A stretch of DNA of 64,000 nt, from positions 1 to 64,000 of the forward strand of contig NZ_FMZZ01000013.1 in the NCBI RefSeq assembly GCF_900101685.1, given 5' to 3'. The notes below the pieces were generated by a model that saw only the letters and a list, made by a program, of their open reading frames with translations, was not told the origin of the DNA and searched no databases. The stretch is from Actinokineospora iranica (GTDB lineage: Bacteria; Actinomycetota; Actinomycetes; Mycobacteriales; Pseudonocardiaceae). Below are positions 33,772 to 42,301 of the stretch, one piece after another. Each line of letters begins with the position of its first letter. The first letter of the stretch is position 1. Both the position numbers and the translations under genes were made by a program.

Positions 33772-34299
33772 ATGACCACCTTGATCCGCCCAGGACAGCG
33801 AGTCCGGGTCCACGTCAACCTCCACCTGCGCCGACTCGCTGTCTGCGACCCGCGCACCACCCGGGTCATCACCTACGTCGAGGACCTCGTGCTCACCGAC
33901 GTTCAGTTCCGAGTCCAACCCCGCTGCGCGCAAAAGGTCCAACAGAGCCAGGTCCGAGCCGTGTGCGCCTACGCGGTCGGCCTGATCGCCGAACCCGACC
34001 CAGGCGCGACCCGAGTTGCCCGGGTGCACTGCGACCCGCGCGCCCGCGCTGACTTCCACGACGCCGCGACCGGACAACCGATCACCCACGCCGACCGCGT
34101 CGGCTTCTCCAGTGTGCGCGCCTACCTCCTCGCCCAACCGGCCTCACCCACGTCGGCGGCGCGCGACGCGGCCGACCTCGACAGCGGCTGCCGCGGCTGC
34201 CGCGGCTGCACCACCGATCCACACGAATGTCCACAGAGGAGCAAAGATGACGTCCTATTCGGTGCAGACCCCGCAGGGGCCGGGCGAGATCTCCGTTGA
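33772..34299 (+). CDS. Hypothetical protein
   Basis: A 175-residue protein from ATG 33772. The body (VRVHVNLHLRRLAVCDPRTT, TYVEDLVLTDVQFRVQP) is beta-rich and resembles small phage/plasmid proteins described only as conserved hypothetical. The end has DSGCRGCRGCTTDPHEC. It overlaps the next gene by 53 bases in another frame, which is unusual here, so the last 18 residues may be a result of 3' decay. Confidence 0.5.
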   Translation: MTTLIRPGQRVRVHVNLHLRRLAVCDPRTTRVITYVEDLVLTDVQFRVQPRCAQKVQQSQVRAVCAYAVGLIAEPDPGATRVARVHCDPRARADFHDAATGQPITHADRVGFSSVRAYLLAQPASPTSAARDAADLDSGCRGCRGCTTDPHECPQRSKDDVLFGADPAGAGRDLR

Positions 34300-34591
34300 G
34301 CAGTACTTCCCCAACGTGGAGCTGGCCCCGGCGAGGTCGGGCGGACCGGCTGTCCGGGGCAGCCGAGCCATCCTCGCCAGCACCGGGGCATGGGGAACGG
34401 TGTGGGCGGTGTTCGAGCGCGGCAAAGGCTCGTGGACGCAGGTCACGGGCGAGCTCACCGCAGAGCAGCTCGCCGACTGGCGGCAACACATCAGCGCAGG
34501 CGGGTTCAAGCCGAACCCGTTCGAGGCGTGGTTGTGCGGGGCAGTCGAGCAGGTCCAGCCGCAGGACGACGAAAAGCCCGTAGAGAAATGA
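34247..34591 (+). CDS. Hypothetical protein
   Basis: A 114-residue protein with ATG 34247 after AGAGGAGCAAAG, one of the best ribosome sites in the region. The sequence (YFPNVELAPARSGGPAVRG, FERGKGSWTQVTGELTAEQL) suggests a compact alpha/beta protein. No family recognised. Confidence 0.6.
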   Translation: MTSYSVQTPQGPGEISVEQYFPNVELAPARSGGPAVRGSRAILASTGAWGTVWAVFERGKGSWTQVTGELTAEQLADWRQHISAGGFKPNPFEAWLCGAVEQVQPQDDEKPVEK

Positions 34592-34687
34592 CCAGCTGAC
34601 CAGCAGGGGACGAGGGCTGCCGCGGGCCGGAGAGCGGCAGCAGCGCCCAAGCGGTGGTCGAGCCGCAACCTGCCCCACTGGCGGGAC

Positions 34688-34719
34688 GGGGGCAAGCCCA
34701 AAGGGCGGGGCTTGCCCCC
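34688..34719 (+). repeat. CAAGCCC/GGGCTTG hairpin
   Basis: GGGGGCAAGCCC (34688-34699) pairs with 34708-34719. It is a member of the CAAGC-core palindrome family and lies about 100 bases before the next start. Confidence 0.65.
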
Positions 34720-34821
34720 GGCTCCGCCACCGGGGCCAGGCGTGCGCGCCCACCGCCCAGGGCGCGGACCACTCGCCCCGGGTGCGGGGCGCCGACTTCC
34801 CCGACCCGAAAGGGATTCCTC

Positions 34822-35448
34822 ATGACTTCGGTCGACCTCGTCCTGCTCACCGAGGCCGGGAACGAGATCAGCGAGCAGCGCCAAGCGGACATGACCGCCC
34901 TGGCCAGCAAGATGTTCGGTTTCGACTTCGGCGGCTTGTTCGAGTGCATGGAGTGGGGTGAGGACGAGATCGTCGCGGCCCGCGCCCGCTTCCCCCAAGC
35001 CGCCGACCTCCTCTTCCACAGCTTCACCCTGCTGCGCCCCGGGGACAACCTCACCCGATCCAGCACCGAGTTCGTCTACCGCTCGCACTGCCGCGAGCTG
35101 CTCGACCGCGTCGCTAGCGGGGAGGACACCCGGACCGCCACCGCCGCCGAGATCTGCTGCGTGGTGGGCCAGGTGAGCAAAGAAATCAAGCTCACCTCGG
35201 CCGCCTTCGGCCTCTACACGCGCATGTGGATCAAGGCCGGGTTCCCGTATCTGCAGGAGTTCACCGAGGTCAGCGGGCACTACGAGGCGGTGTTGCGGAC
35301 CACCATCGACGACTACGAGTCCGACGCCCGCAGCAAGCTCGCCGACCCCGAGCGCGTGCTGGGCACGATCGAGTGCTCCGGCCGTCACCACGGCGAGGAA
35401 GTCGAGTGCGCCTACATCCCGCCGGGCCAGCTCGCCCTCGCTGCCTGA
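34822..35448 (+). CDS. Hypothetical protein
   Basis: A 208-residue, mostly helical protein with ATG 34822 after AAAGGGATT. Notable stretches are MFGFDFGGLFECMEWGEDEI and ICCVVGQVSKEIKLTSAAFG. It looks like a soluble all-alpha protein; no motif recognised. Confidence 0.6.
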   Translation: MTSVDLVLLTEAGNEISEQRQADMTALASKMFGFDFGGLFECMEWGEDEIVAARARFPQAADLLFHSFTLLRPGDNLTRSSTEFVYRSHCRELLDRVASGEDTRTATAAEICCVVGQVSKEIKLTSAAFGLYTRMWIKAGFPYLQEFTEVSGHYEAVLRTTIDDYESDARSKLADPERVLGTIECSGRHHGEEVECAYIPPGQLALAA

Positions 35449-35455
35449 ACCCCTC

Positions 35456-35486
35456 AGCCCTACCCGCCAGCGCGGGGCGTAGGGCT
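35456..35486 (+). terminator. Short hairpin after the 34822 gene
   Basis: AGCCCTAC (35456-35463) pairs with GTAGGGCT (35479-35486), just after the stop codon at 35448. Confidence 0.4.
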
Positions 35487-35538
35487 CCTGCTGCCCACCT
35501 AGTGCCCTTCCCTCAGACACCTCCCAGGGAGCTATCAC

Positions 35539-36153
35539 ATGCCCGACGACTCCGAGACCGACAACACCCCCGCGTCCGAGCAGCCCCAGGGCGCAGCCAA
35601 CTGGACCTCCGATGGCGACCACACCCGGCCCGAGTGGATGACCTCCGAGCGCGGGGCCATGACCGTCATGGAGATCCGGCTCACCAGCGGCGAGCCGGTC
35701 GACATCAGCGAAGTCGACGCCGAGCGGGAGATCGCCGCCCGGGTGGGCACCGCGAACCTGCGCCGGCTCGTCGTGCTCGAGCACGTGCAGGTCTGGCTCG
35801 GCGTCGACGCCGCTGCCACCGAGCCCGTGAACCTCGGGGCGACACGCTTCGTGCACCAGCTCATCGAGTCGGTCAGCACCGGGGACTACGCGGCAGGCGA
35901 CGCCGAGCGTGACAGCGCGCGGAGGCTGCTGGCCCACCCCGAGAACCTGCCCGTCATCCACGGCACATGCGTCGTGACCGGAGTCGGGGTCGAGGGCGAG
36001 GCCGCGTCGTTCGACACCTCCTTTCAGGACTGGTTCACCCGCCTCATCGACCTCATCCAGGAAAACCGCGCCGCAGAGACGGTCGCCCGCCTGCGTGAGG
36101 CGGGGCTGCCCGTCGAGTGGGCGGGCGGCAAGGTCTACACCTTCGACTACTGA
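35539..36153 (+). CDS. Hypothetical protein
   Basis: A 204-residue acidic protein with ATG 35539 after CAGGGAGC. The N-terminal 40 residues are disordered; the rest is alpha/beta (MTVMEIRLTSGEPVDISEVD, WFTRLIDLIQENRAAETVAR). Family unknown. Confidence 0.6.
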   Translation: MPDDSETDNTPASEQPQGAANWTSDGDHTRPEWMTSERGAMTVMEIRLTSGEPVDISEVDAEREIAARVGTANLRRLVVLEHVQVWLGVDAAATEPVNLGATRFVHQLIESVSTGDYAAGDAERDSARRLLAHPENLPVIHGTCVVTGVGVEGEAASFDTSFQDWFTRLIDLIQENRAAETVARLREAGLPVEWAGGKVYTFDY

Positions 36154-36224
36154 CCCGTTCGCACCCCGGGCGCCAGCGCACAGCGCTGCTGGTTCTCGCC
36201 CGCACACGGTGCCAGCGCTGGGAA

Positions 36225-36263
36225 GACGGGGGCCAAGCCGCAGGACGCGGCTTGGCCCCCGTC
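36225..36263 (+). repeat. CAAGCC/GGCTTG hairpin with 16-bp arms
   Basis: GACGGGGGCCAAGCCG (36225-36240) pairs perfectly with 36248-36263 around a 7-base loop, about 90 bases before the methyltransferase start. Confidence 0.65.
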
Positions 36264-36355
36264 CCGCGCTTACGCCCGTCGCGCACATCCACCGCAGGAC
36301 CGATCCGCAACCCGATCGAGCGCATCCCACTGTGCCCACTTCCGGAAGGATTACG

Positions 36356-37225
36356 GTGCCCCCGCTGACCAGGGACCAGGAGAAGCTGCACGCCCAGGCG
36401 TGCCAACTGGTCGACCTCGATCGTGATCTCACCGAGGACGAGCGTGCCTTTGTCCTCGACCACTGGCGGGCGTCCGCCACCACCCGCTCCGCGTCCGACC
36501 GGGCGTACTTCGCTCCCGCCGGGCTGGCCCGTGACATGTCCTTGGAGTTCTCCGGCGACCGCATCATCGACCTGTGCGCGGGCATCGGCCGGTTGGCCTT
36601 CCACGCCCGCGACCTGTGGGGGCACTGGCCCGGCCCGGGACGGGAAATCGTGTGCATCGAGCGCAACCCGCTCTACGTGCGGGTCGGCCGTCGGGTCCTG
36701 CCCGAGGCGAGCTGGATCTGCGCGGACATCATGGCCATCCCGAACATGCTCGACGAGCTGGGTCGGTTCGACTGCGCGATCTCCAACCCACCCTACGGGG
36801 CCATCCCCCGCTCCGGCAATGCCCCGGGCGGCTACCGGGGGCGCAGGTTCGAGTACCACGCCCTCTCCCTCGCCCGCCTCGTCGCCGACCGGGCCGTCTT
36901 CCTCATCCCCCAGGTCTCCGCACCGTTCTCCTACTCGGGCGTGCGCCAGTTCGTCGCCGACGACGGGGACACCGAGCACGCCAAGTTCGCCGCCGCGACC
37001 GGTATCGCCCTGGAAGCCAACTGCGGCATCGACACCTCCTTCCACCGCGACGACTGGCACGACCAGGTGCCCTCGCTGGAGATCGTCACCACCGACTTCG
37101 ACGACATCGAGGCGCCCGAGACCATGCCCGCCGCCACCCGCCGCCGGCTCACCCTCCTCGCCGACCTGCCCTCCCGGGACGCCGCCTCGGCGTCACCGGG
37201 CCGCCGGTCCAAGCGGGCAGCATGA
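36356..37225 (+). CDS. SAM-dependent (NPPY-type) DNA/RNA methyltransferase
   Basis: A 289-residue protein from GTG 36356 after GGAAGGAT. Motif I is IIDLCAGIGRLAFHAR, an acidic residue for the SAM ribose sits in VCIERNP, and the catalytic motif IV is SNPPYG, characteristic of amino-methyltransferases (N6-adenine or N4-cytosine). No partner restriction enzyme or specificity subunit is adjacent, so this is an orphan enzyme, perhaps protecting the element during transfer. It overlaps the next gene by ATGA. Confidence 0.8.
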   Translation: MPPLTRDQEKLHAQACQLVDLDRDLTEDERAFVLDHWRASATTRSASDRAYFAPAGLARDMSLEFSGDRIIDLCAGIGRLAFHARDLWGHWPGPGREIVCIERNPLYVRVGRRVLPEASWICADIMAIPNMLDELGRFDCAISNPPYGAIPRSGNAPGGYRGRRFEYHALSLARLVADRAVFLIPQVSAPFSYSGVRQFVADDGDTEHAKFAAATGIALEANCGIDTSFHRDDWHDQVPSLEIVTTDFDDIEAPETMPAATRRRLTLLADLPSRDAASASPGRRSKRAA

Positions 37226-37836
37226 CCACCGCAGCGCCGGGCAGGCGGCGCGACTACGACCGGCTGCGCCGCACCGGAATGCGGGCCGCGGACGCCTACC
37301 GCGAGGCGACCGCGGGAACACGACCGGTCGAGTACCGGGACGGCCCAGGTGACGCGATCACCCTCGCCCTCGACAACCCGGCGCTGTCCCGTCTCGTGAT
37401 CACCGCTACGGCCGAACTCACCGACGACGATGATCTACGGGAGTTCGGCGAGTTCACCCACGCGGACGCCGCCGACACCGTCCCGGTCCGCATCGCCGGG
37501 AGGACCGCCCACTTCCGGTCGACCTACCCGCTCGCGCAGCGGCGCGCGGACCTGTCGCGTCTCGGCTACGCCCGCGGGCAGGCCCATGACCTCGCTCTCC
37601 ACCAGATCCGCGAAGACGCACACCTGCACAGCACGCTCAAGGCCCGCTACGTCCGCGTCGAGGTGCGCAAGGCGGGCGTGCTGCTCGGCGACGCAGGCAT
37701 CGAGACCTGGCTCCGCGAAGACGAAGACCCTCGCGTGGCGATGGCCGCTGTCATCGCCGATCACGGGCTGTTCGACGACGCACTCGCCGAGGCCCGCCGT
37801 GCCCTCCCCCTGCTGATCGAGGCCCTGAGCGCCTGA
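37222..37836 (+). CDS. Hypothetical protein coupled to the methyltransferase
   Basis: A 204-residue protein whose ATG overlaps the methyltransferase stop by 4 bases. It begins with a basic RRRDYDRLRRTGMRAADAYR and has a helical, charged body ending in LPLLIEALSA. The tight coupling suggests a functional link, but no motif is recognised. Confidence 0.6.
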   Translation: MTTAAPGRRRDYDRLRRTGMRAADAYREATAGTRPVEYRDGPGDAITLALDNPALSRLVITATAELTDDDDLREFGEFTHADAADTVPVRIAGRTAHFRSTYPLAQRRADLSRLGYARGQAHDLALHQIREDAHLHSTLKARYVRVEVRKAGVLLGDAGIETWLREDEDPRVAMAAVIADHGLFDDALAEARRALPLLIEALSA

Positions 37837-37891
37837 CCCGCACCCACCCAGCACGCCCAAGCACCACGGCGTCCCGACTCCCTGGAGTCCC

Positions 37892-38311
37892 GTGACCACC
37901 CCGTCCGACACACCCATTTCCACGCGCACCGTGGAGATCCCCGACGAGACAGGCCAAGCCTGGCCCGTGGCCGCCTCCGTGGTCACCATCGCCCGCGAGG
38001 AGCGCAACGACATCTTCGGTCGTGTCGTCGGCCTCAACGCGCAACTGCACCTGCTCCTGCCTGGTGCGCCCCAGCCAGAGGTCTACTTCCTGTCTCGGCT
38101 GGTCGGCGAGCGCCACTGGGCGCAGGACGCCCACTTCGGCCCCGAAGGGCAGCCTTACTTCGTCCACGGGTTCGGCTCCCGAGTCACCCGCAAGCGCGGA
38201 ATCCACCTGGCGTTGGAAGCCGTCCTGGACGACGCGGCCATCCAGCGCGACCTCGTCACCGACATCGGCCTGGACACGCCACTGGTCCTCGCCGCCGAGG
38301 AGGCACAGTGA
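37892..38311 (+). CDS. Hypothetical protein
   Basis: A 139-residue protein from GTG 37892. It is beta-rich in the first half, then FHARHW-like aromatic stretches (RLVGERHWAQDAHFGPEGQ). It overlaps the next gene by 4 bases. Unknown family. Confidence 0.55.
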   Translation: MTTPSDTPISTRTVEIPDETGQAWPVAASVVTIAREERNDIFGRVVGLNAQLHLLLPGAPQPEVYFLSRLVGERHWAQDAHFGPEGQPYFVHGFGSRVTRKRGIHLALEAVLDDAAIQRDLVTDIGLDTPLVLAAEEAQ

Positions 38312-38706
38312 CCGGCTCGACCCCGCGAGACCCGCGCCTGGACATCGACCCCGCCGAGATCGCCGCGGCGCTCGGCATCACCGCAGGCGCCGACTACGAG
38401 TTCACCGACGCCTACGGCGTCACCTACCGCGGGACCTCCGCGCACGTCGCCCTGGCCGCGCTCGCGCGTCCGGACCGCGTCCGGGGCATCTACCCCGACC
38501 AGCCCGCGGTGGCCCTCGGTGTGCGCGACTACCTGTGTCTGCACGGCGACGCGCGCACACCTGTCAATATTGATGACACCATCGCGCCAGTAGAACAACT
38601 TCATGGCAAGAATCGTGGTCGACCGTGTTCGAGGTACAAGACCACGTCGCACTGGTATGCGCGGTACGCCTGCGCAATTCTACGCTCAAGTCGAGGGATG
38701 AGGTAG
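38308..38706 (+). pseudogene. Hypothetical gene truncated by the XRE/NUDIX insertion
   Basis: The first 85 codons have normal backbone composition (IDPAEIAAALGITAGADYEF, RPDRVRGIYPDQPAVALG) and the GTG start overlaps the previous stop. From about 38563 the composition drops in G+C and the frame runs into the reverse strand of the NUDIX gene, so the final 45 residues are foreign. The original 3' end is missing or lies beyond 40.77 kb. Confidence 0.55.
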
Positions 38707-39068
38707 TCGCCGAGATCGTTGACCGACACCCATTCGGTCACGTCAATTTCGACACCGTCTACCCTAATCTCGTTTTCATCTTCTCCCAGTTCGCCGCAGT
38801 CAAACACATAAAGCACTTTGTCACCTTCGGATTCATTCGGCGCCCAGTCGTGAACCAATAGACGGTGAACCGTTCTGTTCAGCCCCAGTTCTTCACGCAC
38901 TTCCCGTTCGCATGCGGCGGCGGGCGACTCCCCTCTGTCCACGTATCCCCCCGGAATGTCCCACCGGTTGCCGTAGGTCTTGCGCACCAATAGCACCTGA
39001 TCATTGCGTACAAAAAGCGCGCCCGCCGCGAGGCGCGGTGTTGCGAAGCTGTCTGCCGGAGTATCCAT
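38601..39068 (-). CDS. NUDIX hydrolase
   Basis: A 155-residue protein with a complete NUDIX box: GGYVDRGESPAAACEREVRE followed by ELG. The metal-binding Glu residues are all present. It would hydrolyse a nucleoside diphosphate linked to another moiety; the substrate is not predictable. Its ATG overlaps the stop of the XRE-TPR gene by one base, so the two are co-translated. Such regulator/NUDIX pairs are common in actinomycetes as I recall. Confidence 0.85.
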   Translation of the reverse strand: MDTPADSFATPRLAAGALFVRNDQVLLVRKTYGNRWDIPGGYVDRGESPAAACEREVREELGLNRTVHRLLVHDWAPNESEGDKVLYVFDCGELGEDENEIRVDGVEIDVTEWVSVNDLGDYLIPRLERRIAQAYRAYQCDVVLYLEHGRPRFLP

Positions 39069-40633
39069 TAAAACGCTACCGCAAGGTTGAGACGCTGCGA
39101 CAATTTTTCGAGTTCGACACTCGGCTTTCCTGGCGATCCTTCAACCATCGCTGTGACAACCTTTTCCGTCAAGTGATGCTGCCGCACCTGCTCGGGTGCC
39201 ATTCTTTCAGCCTTGATGACCGTGGTCAATGCCTCATTCCGGTTGCCGGTCAGCGCGTGAGCCCTGGCGACATCCAAGAGATACCTAACCTTGCGCTCAA
39301 CCGGAATTGACGACGCAAGCACGGGGACGGTGGAGCTTAGAACGGCGTCCATGTCGCCCAATTCTGCCGCCGTGTTGACGCGATGTATTGCGACATTCGT
39401 CGGGCCGAAAGCGGTCCAGAGGTCGTTTGCATCGTGACCCAAACGCCACGCCATGCTGTCCGCTTCTTCCAGGTATTCGGCTGTTTTTCCCGCATCACCG
39501 AAGCGTGCCGCCGCCATAGCACCCGCTAGGAACAACATCCCGTAGACAGACAAGATGGTGCGATTCGTGCCGATATCCTGCTCAAGGAAGCGAGCGCCGG
39601 ATTCGACTAGCCTCATAGCGGACTCAAAACGCCCTGTAGCCAACATCGAGAACGCCACAGAACGCATCAGTGAGCCATGAACTGTCAGGTCACCTGCTTT
39701 GACTGCTGCATTCATTCCCCGTTCGGATGCGATCCATGCCAGATCCGGTTCGCCGTATTTGATCAGCACCGATGCCGCAGCCTGGTACGAGAGCGCCAAC
39801 ACGGCGTGAACTTCGCCGCTATCTGCATCTTGTTCGCGCGCGAGAGTCCTCGCATCTGACAGAAGTGCACAGACACGACTGGCCGCGATGGTGAAGCGTG
39901 ACTGCTGATACGAATCAAAGGTGAATTTCAAGTCCCGCTTGAGATCCCGAATTTCCATGGGTTCACTCGCCCGTGCGCCGTCGAATCCGTAATCAGTGAG
40001 CGCATCGCGTAGTTCCATGATGGCAGGAACAGCAGCGGGCGCAACCGAGCTTGCAGGCGAATGATGACGCCTTCTGTCAGATATCGGATGCACCGGAAGT
40101 GGCGCTTTCCACGTAGCCTCAATGCGACGACCCCGACGTTCTTCTTTCGCACGTTCACGGAGGGAAGTCAGCCTGCCGCCGGCGCTCAACGCTTCGTCCA
40201 GCGCACAGATCAAATCCAGCGAAGGAAGGTTTTTATTAGGACGCTCCGCCAGGGACACGTATTGGCGCGTATATCCTACCCGGCTTGCCAACTCCGGCTG
40301 ACTCAATCCAGCTTCCTTGCGCAGTCGCTTTACCTCCTTGTAGAGCAGGACGGCCGCTTCGCCCATCTCGGTTTTGGCGACTTGCTCCATTTCATCGAGA
40401 ATGTCTCCGAGTTCGTCTAGGCTGATGTTCAATGCGCGTGCGAGACGAGGTCGCATCCAAGGGGCTGGATCTTGGGTGCCCCGCTCCCAACGTGAGACAG
40501 AGTTGTTGCCAACCTTCACCAATTCGGCCAGTTGCTCCTGCGAAAGACCCGCCCTTCCACGAGCGTCGGCAAGGGAGTTAATTTCGCGCGCCGCTTCCCG
40601 CTTCTCTTCGTTGTCACCGCGAAGATCATCCAT
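39068..40633 (-). CDS. Double-HTH (XRE) regulator with TPR-like domain
   Basis: A 521-residue protein. Two separate helix-turn-helix domains are visible: residues about 20-72 (ARGRAGLSQEQLAELVKVGN) and about 103-150 (RKEAGLSQPELASRVGYTRQ). The rest is helical, with TPR-like repeats (AVLALSYQAAASVLIKYGEP, RYLLDVARAHALTGNRNEAL). ATG follows AAGGGGAG. This architecture fits signal-responsive Streptomyces-type regulators that control a downstream gene, here the NUDIX hydrolase. Composition is lower in G+C than the backbone. Confidence 0.8.
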   Translation of the reverse strand: MDDLRGDNEEKREAAREINSLADARGRAGLSQEQLAELVKVGNNSVSRWERGTQDPAPWMRPRLARALNISLDELGDILDEMEQVAKTEMGEAAVLLYKEVKRLRKEAGLSQPELASRVGYTRQYVSLAERPNKNLPSLDLICALDEALSAGGRLTSLRERAKEERRGRRIEATWKAPLPVHPISDRRRHHSPASSVAPAAVPAIMELRDALTDYGFDGARASEPMEIRDLKRDLKFTFDSYQQSRFTIAASRVCALLSDARTLAREQDADSGEVHAVLALSYQAAASVLIKYGEPDLAWIASERGMNAAVKAGDLTVHGSLMRSVAFSMLATGRFESAMRLVESGARFLEQDIGTNRTILSVYGMLFLAGAMAAARFGDAGKTAEYLEEADSMAWRLGHDANDLWTAFGPTNVAIHRVNTAAELGDMDAVLSSTVPVLASSIPVERKVRYLLDVARAHALTGNRNEALTTVIKAERMAPEQVRQHHLTEKVVTAMVEGSPGKPSVELEKLSQRLNLAVAF

Positions 40634-40675
40634 GAGAACTCCCCTTGATTACGAAGGCGGCACCGCTGTTCACCT

Positions 40676-40681
40676 AGTATA
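40676..40681 (-). promoter_or_regulatory. -10 box (TATACT) of the XRE/NUDIX operon
   Basis: TATACT on the minus strand lies 43 bases before the XRE gene start. The 17-base-spaced upstream hexamer ATCGAG is a weak -35. Confidence 0.45.
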
Positions 40682-40775
40682 GCGCCGCTTGTGCACAACT
40701 CGATTCGCTTACCCCTGCACAAAGTAGTGATCATTTGCGATCAAACGCCCTATGCGCCTTGCGCGTCGGACACAC

Positions 40776-41291
40776 GTGACCGACCCCCTGCAGGGCGTGC
40801 CACCACCGGCGCGCGGGGCGGACCGCCCGCGTCTGCGAATCACCGCCACCGGCCCCGACGACGGCGGTGTCGTGGAGATACCGGTGCGGGTCGATGCGGA
40901 GGAGTCGTTCTCCTGGTCGTTCACCAAGCGCATCCCGGTCCCCGTCGACGAACTCACCGACCTGCTCATCCGACCGGACGGTCGGATCTCGGACTTCCTC
41001 GTCGACTACCGCGACCACATCGACCCCTACCTCGACCACACGCCCGAGCACTCCTGGGGTGTCGTCGTGACCGGCCAGCTGGCCGACCCGGGCACCAGGA
41101 CCGTCGATGACGAGCCCGACAACGCGCCTTCGCAGGTCGCGCTGTTCTTCGTCGGCCCGGACCAGGCCACTGCCCTGGAGGGCAGGGCCTACCGCACCTG
41201 GAGACGCGCCGCCCAGGCAGCACTGCCCGACGACACCGTCTTCCGCACGTTCGTGGACCTGCACCCCGACGACCTGACCCCCATGCCCTGA
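40776..41291 (+). CDS. Hypothetical protein, 5' end possibly lost
   Basis: A 171-residue protein from a GTG at 40776 (an in-frame ATG at 40752 also exists). The body is beta-rich and acidic (GVVEIPVRVDAEESFSWSFT). No good ribosome site precedes either start, and the insertion boundary lies just upstream, so the original translation signal may have been displaced. Confidence 0.5.
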   Translation: MTDPLQGVPPPARGADRPRLRITATGPDDGGVVEIPVRVDAEESFSWSFTKRIPVPVDELTDLLIRPDGRISDFLVDYRDHIDPYLDHTPEHSWGVVVTGQLADPGTRTVDDEPDNAPSQVALFFVGPDQATALEGRAYRTWRRAAQAALPDDTVFRTFVDLHPDDLTPMP

Positions 41292-41328
41292 CCCGCTCGA
41301 ACCCCCGCCCCGACCCCAGGAGGACTTC

Positions 41329-41724
41329 GTGCCCACGGTCACCGTCCTCGCCGCGACCACCCGCACCCAGGGGACGCGCGACACCGACTTCATCACCTGC
41401 TCACCGCCGGAGTTGGTCGACATCACCGCGGCCTGCGCGCACCCACCCGCCGACCAGAGCACGTGCTGGCACTGCCGCGCCTTCACCGGCCTCGACACCC
41501 GCCGGGCCACGACCACCGCCGAGGTCGTCGAACTCGACATGTCCGTGGACGACTACGTCACCGTCCACCTGACCAGCCTGCTGCGCGCCGGGCTGCCCGA
41601 CACCCCGAAGGTGCGGCAATGGGCCCGCGAAGCCGCCCTGGAGATGCTGCGCATCGCCGCGGTCTTCCCCGTCGGCGCGGTCGTCGACCGTGACGGCGAC
41701 GTCATCGAACAGCGGGCGGCGTAA
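41329..41724 (+). CDS. Hypothetical protein
   Basis: A 131-residue protein from GTG 41329 after a perfect AGGAGG. Residues about 25-60 contain CSPPELVDI, CAHPP and CWHCRAF, a possible metal site. The second half is helical (WAREAALEMLRIAAVF). Unknown family. Confidence 0.6.
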   Translation: MPTVTVLAATTRTQGTRDTDFITCSPPELVDITAACAHPPADQSTCWHCRAFTGLDTRRATTTAEVVELDMSVDDYVTVHLTSLLRAGLPDTPKVRQWAREAALEMLRIAAVFPVGAVVDRDGDVIEQRAA

Positions 41725-41778
41725 GCCGCGCGTCCCTGCGGGATTCGGTGGCAGCACCCGCAGCGTGCACCGGGTGCG

Positions 41779-41818
41779 GGTGGGGGGCAAGCCCAGAAGA
41801 GCGGGCTTGCCCCCCACC
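41779..41818 (+). repeat. CAAGCCC/GGGCTTG hairpin with 16-bp arms
   Basis: GGTGGGGGGCAAGCCC (41779-41794) pairs perfectly with 41803-41818 around AGAAGAGC. It lies about 70 bases before the next start. Confidence 0.65.
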
Positions 41819-41890
41819 TCGCCACCGGCGCCGCGCAGGGTGCCCACCACCGAGTCCGCAGGAGGCAGCCCCTCCTGGGAAAGGGCACCG

Positions 41891-42301
41891 ATGGCCACGA
41901 TCTACGCCCATGTGACCTGCACCCGCACGATCCACACCAGCGACGAGGACGACGAGCCCATCTACCAGTACGGCTGGATCGACCCCTGGTGGTCGCGCAC
42001 CGAGCTGCTCGAGTCCCGCAACGACGCGCCACCGGTCGTGCACTGCGCCGAGGATGAACCCGACCTCGCCGACCACGTCCGCGACGCGCTCGCCTCCCAC
42101 CTGCCAGGCCCCGTCCACAACAACGGCGAGGGCACCTTCTACGCGGGCGCCGACCACACCCCCACCGACGACGAAGGCAGCTACACCTACGCCCTCCACT
42201 TCACCCGCAAGGACTTCCACCCGGGGACGGGATGGACGGAGTCCTCGTGGTGCCCCATCGACGACGGTCACCTCGACCTCGGAAAGGACCTGGCCCCATG
42301 A
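41891..42301 (+). CDS. Hypothetical protein
   Basis: A 136-residue acidic protein with ATG 41891 after GGGAAAGGG. It is rich in Trp and His (YQYGWIDPWWSRTELLES, ALHFTRKDFHPGTGWTESSW). It overlaps the next gene by 4 bases (ATGA). Unknown function. Confidence 0.6.
   Translation: MATIYAHVTCTRTIHTSDEDDEPIYQYGWIDPWWSRTELLESRNDAPPVVHCAEDEPDLADHVRDALASHLPGPVHNNGEGTFYAGADHTPTDDEGSYTYALHFTRKDFHPGTGWTESSWCPIDDGHLDLGKDLAP

Larger units (their letters stand above)
38563..40770. mobile_element. Small lower-G+C insertion carrying XRE-TPR regulator and NUDIX gene
   Basis: The stretch is visibly richer in A+T than both flanks, its two genes run against the backbone, and it cuts into a reading frame on its left. 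No transposase or terminal repeats were found, so the mechanism is unknown; boundaries are estimates from composition. Confidence 0.5.
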
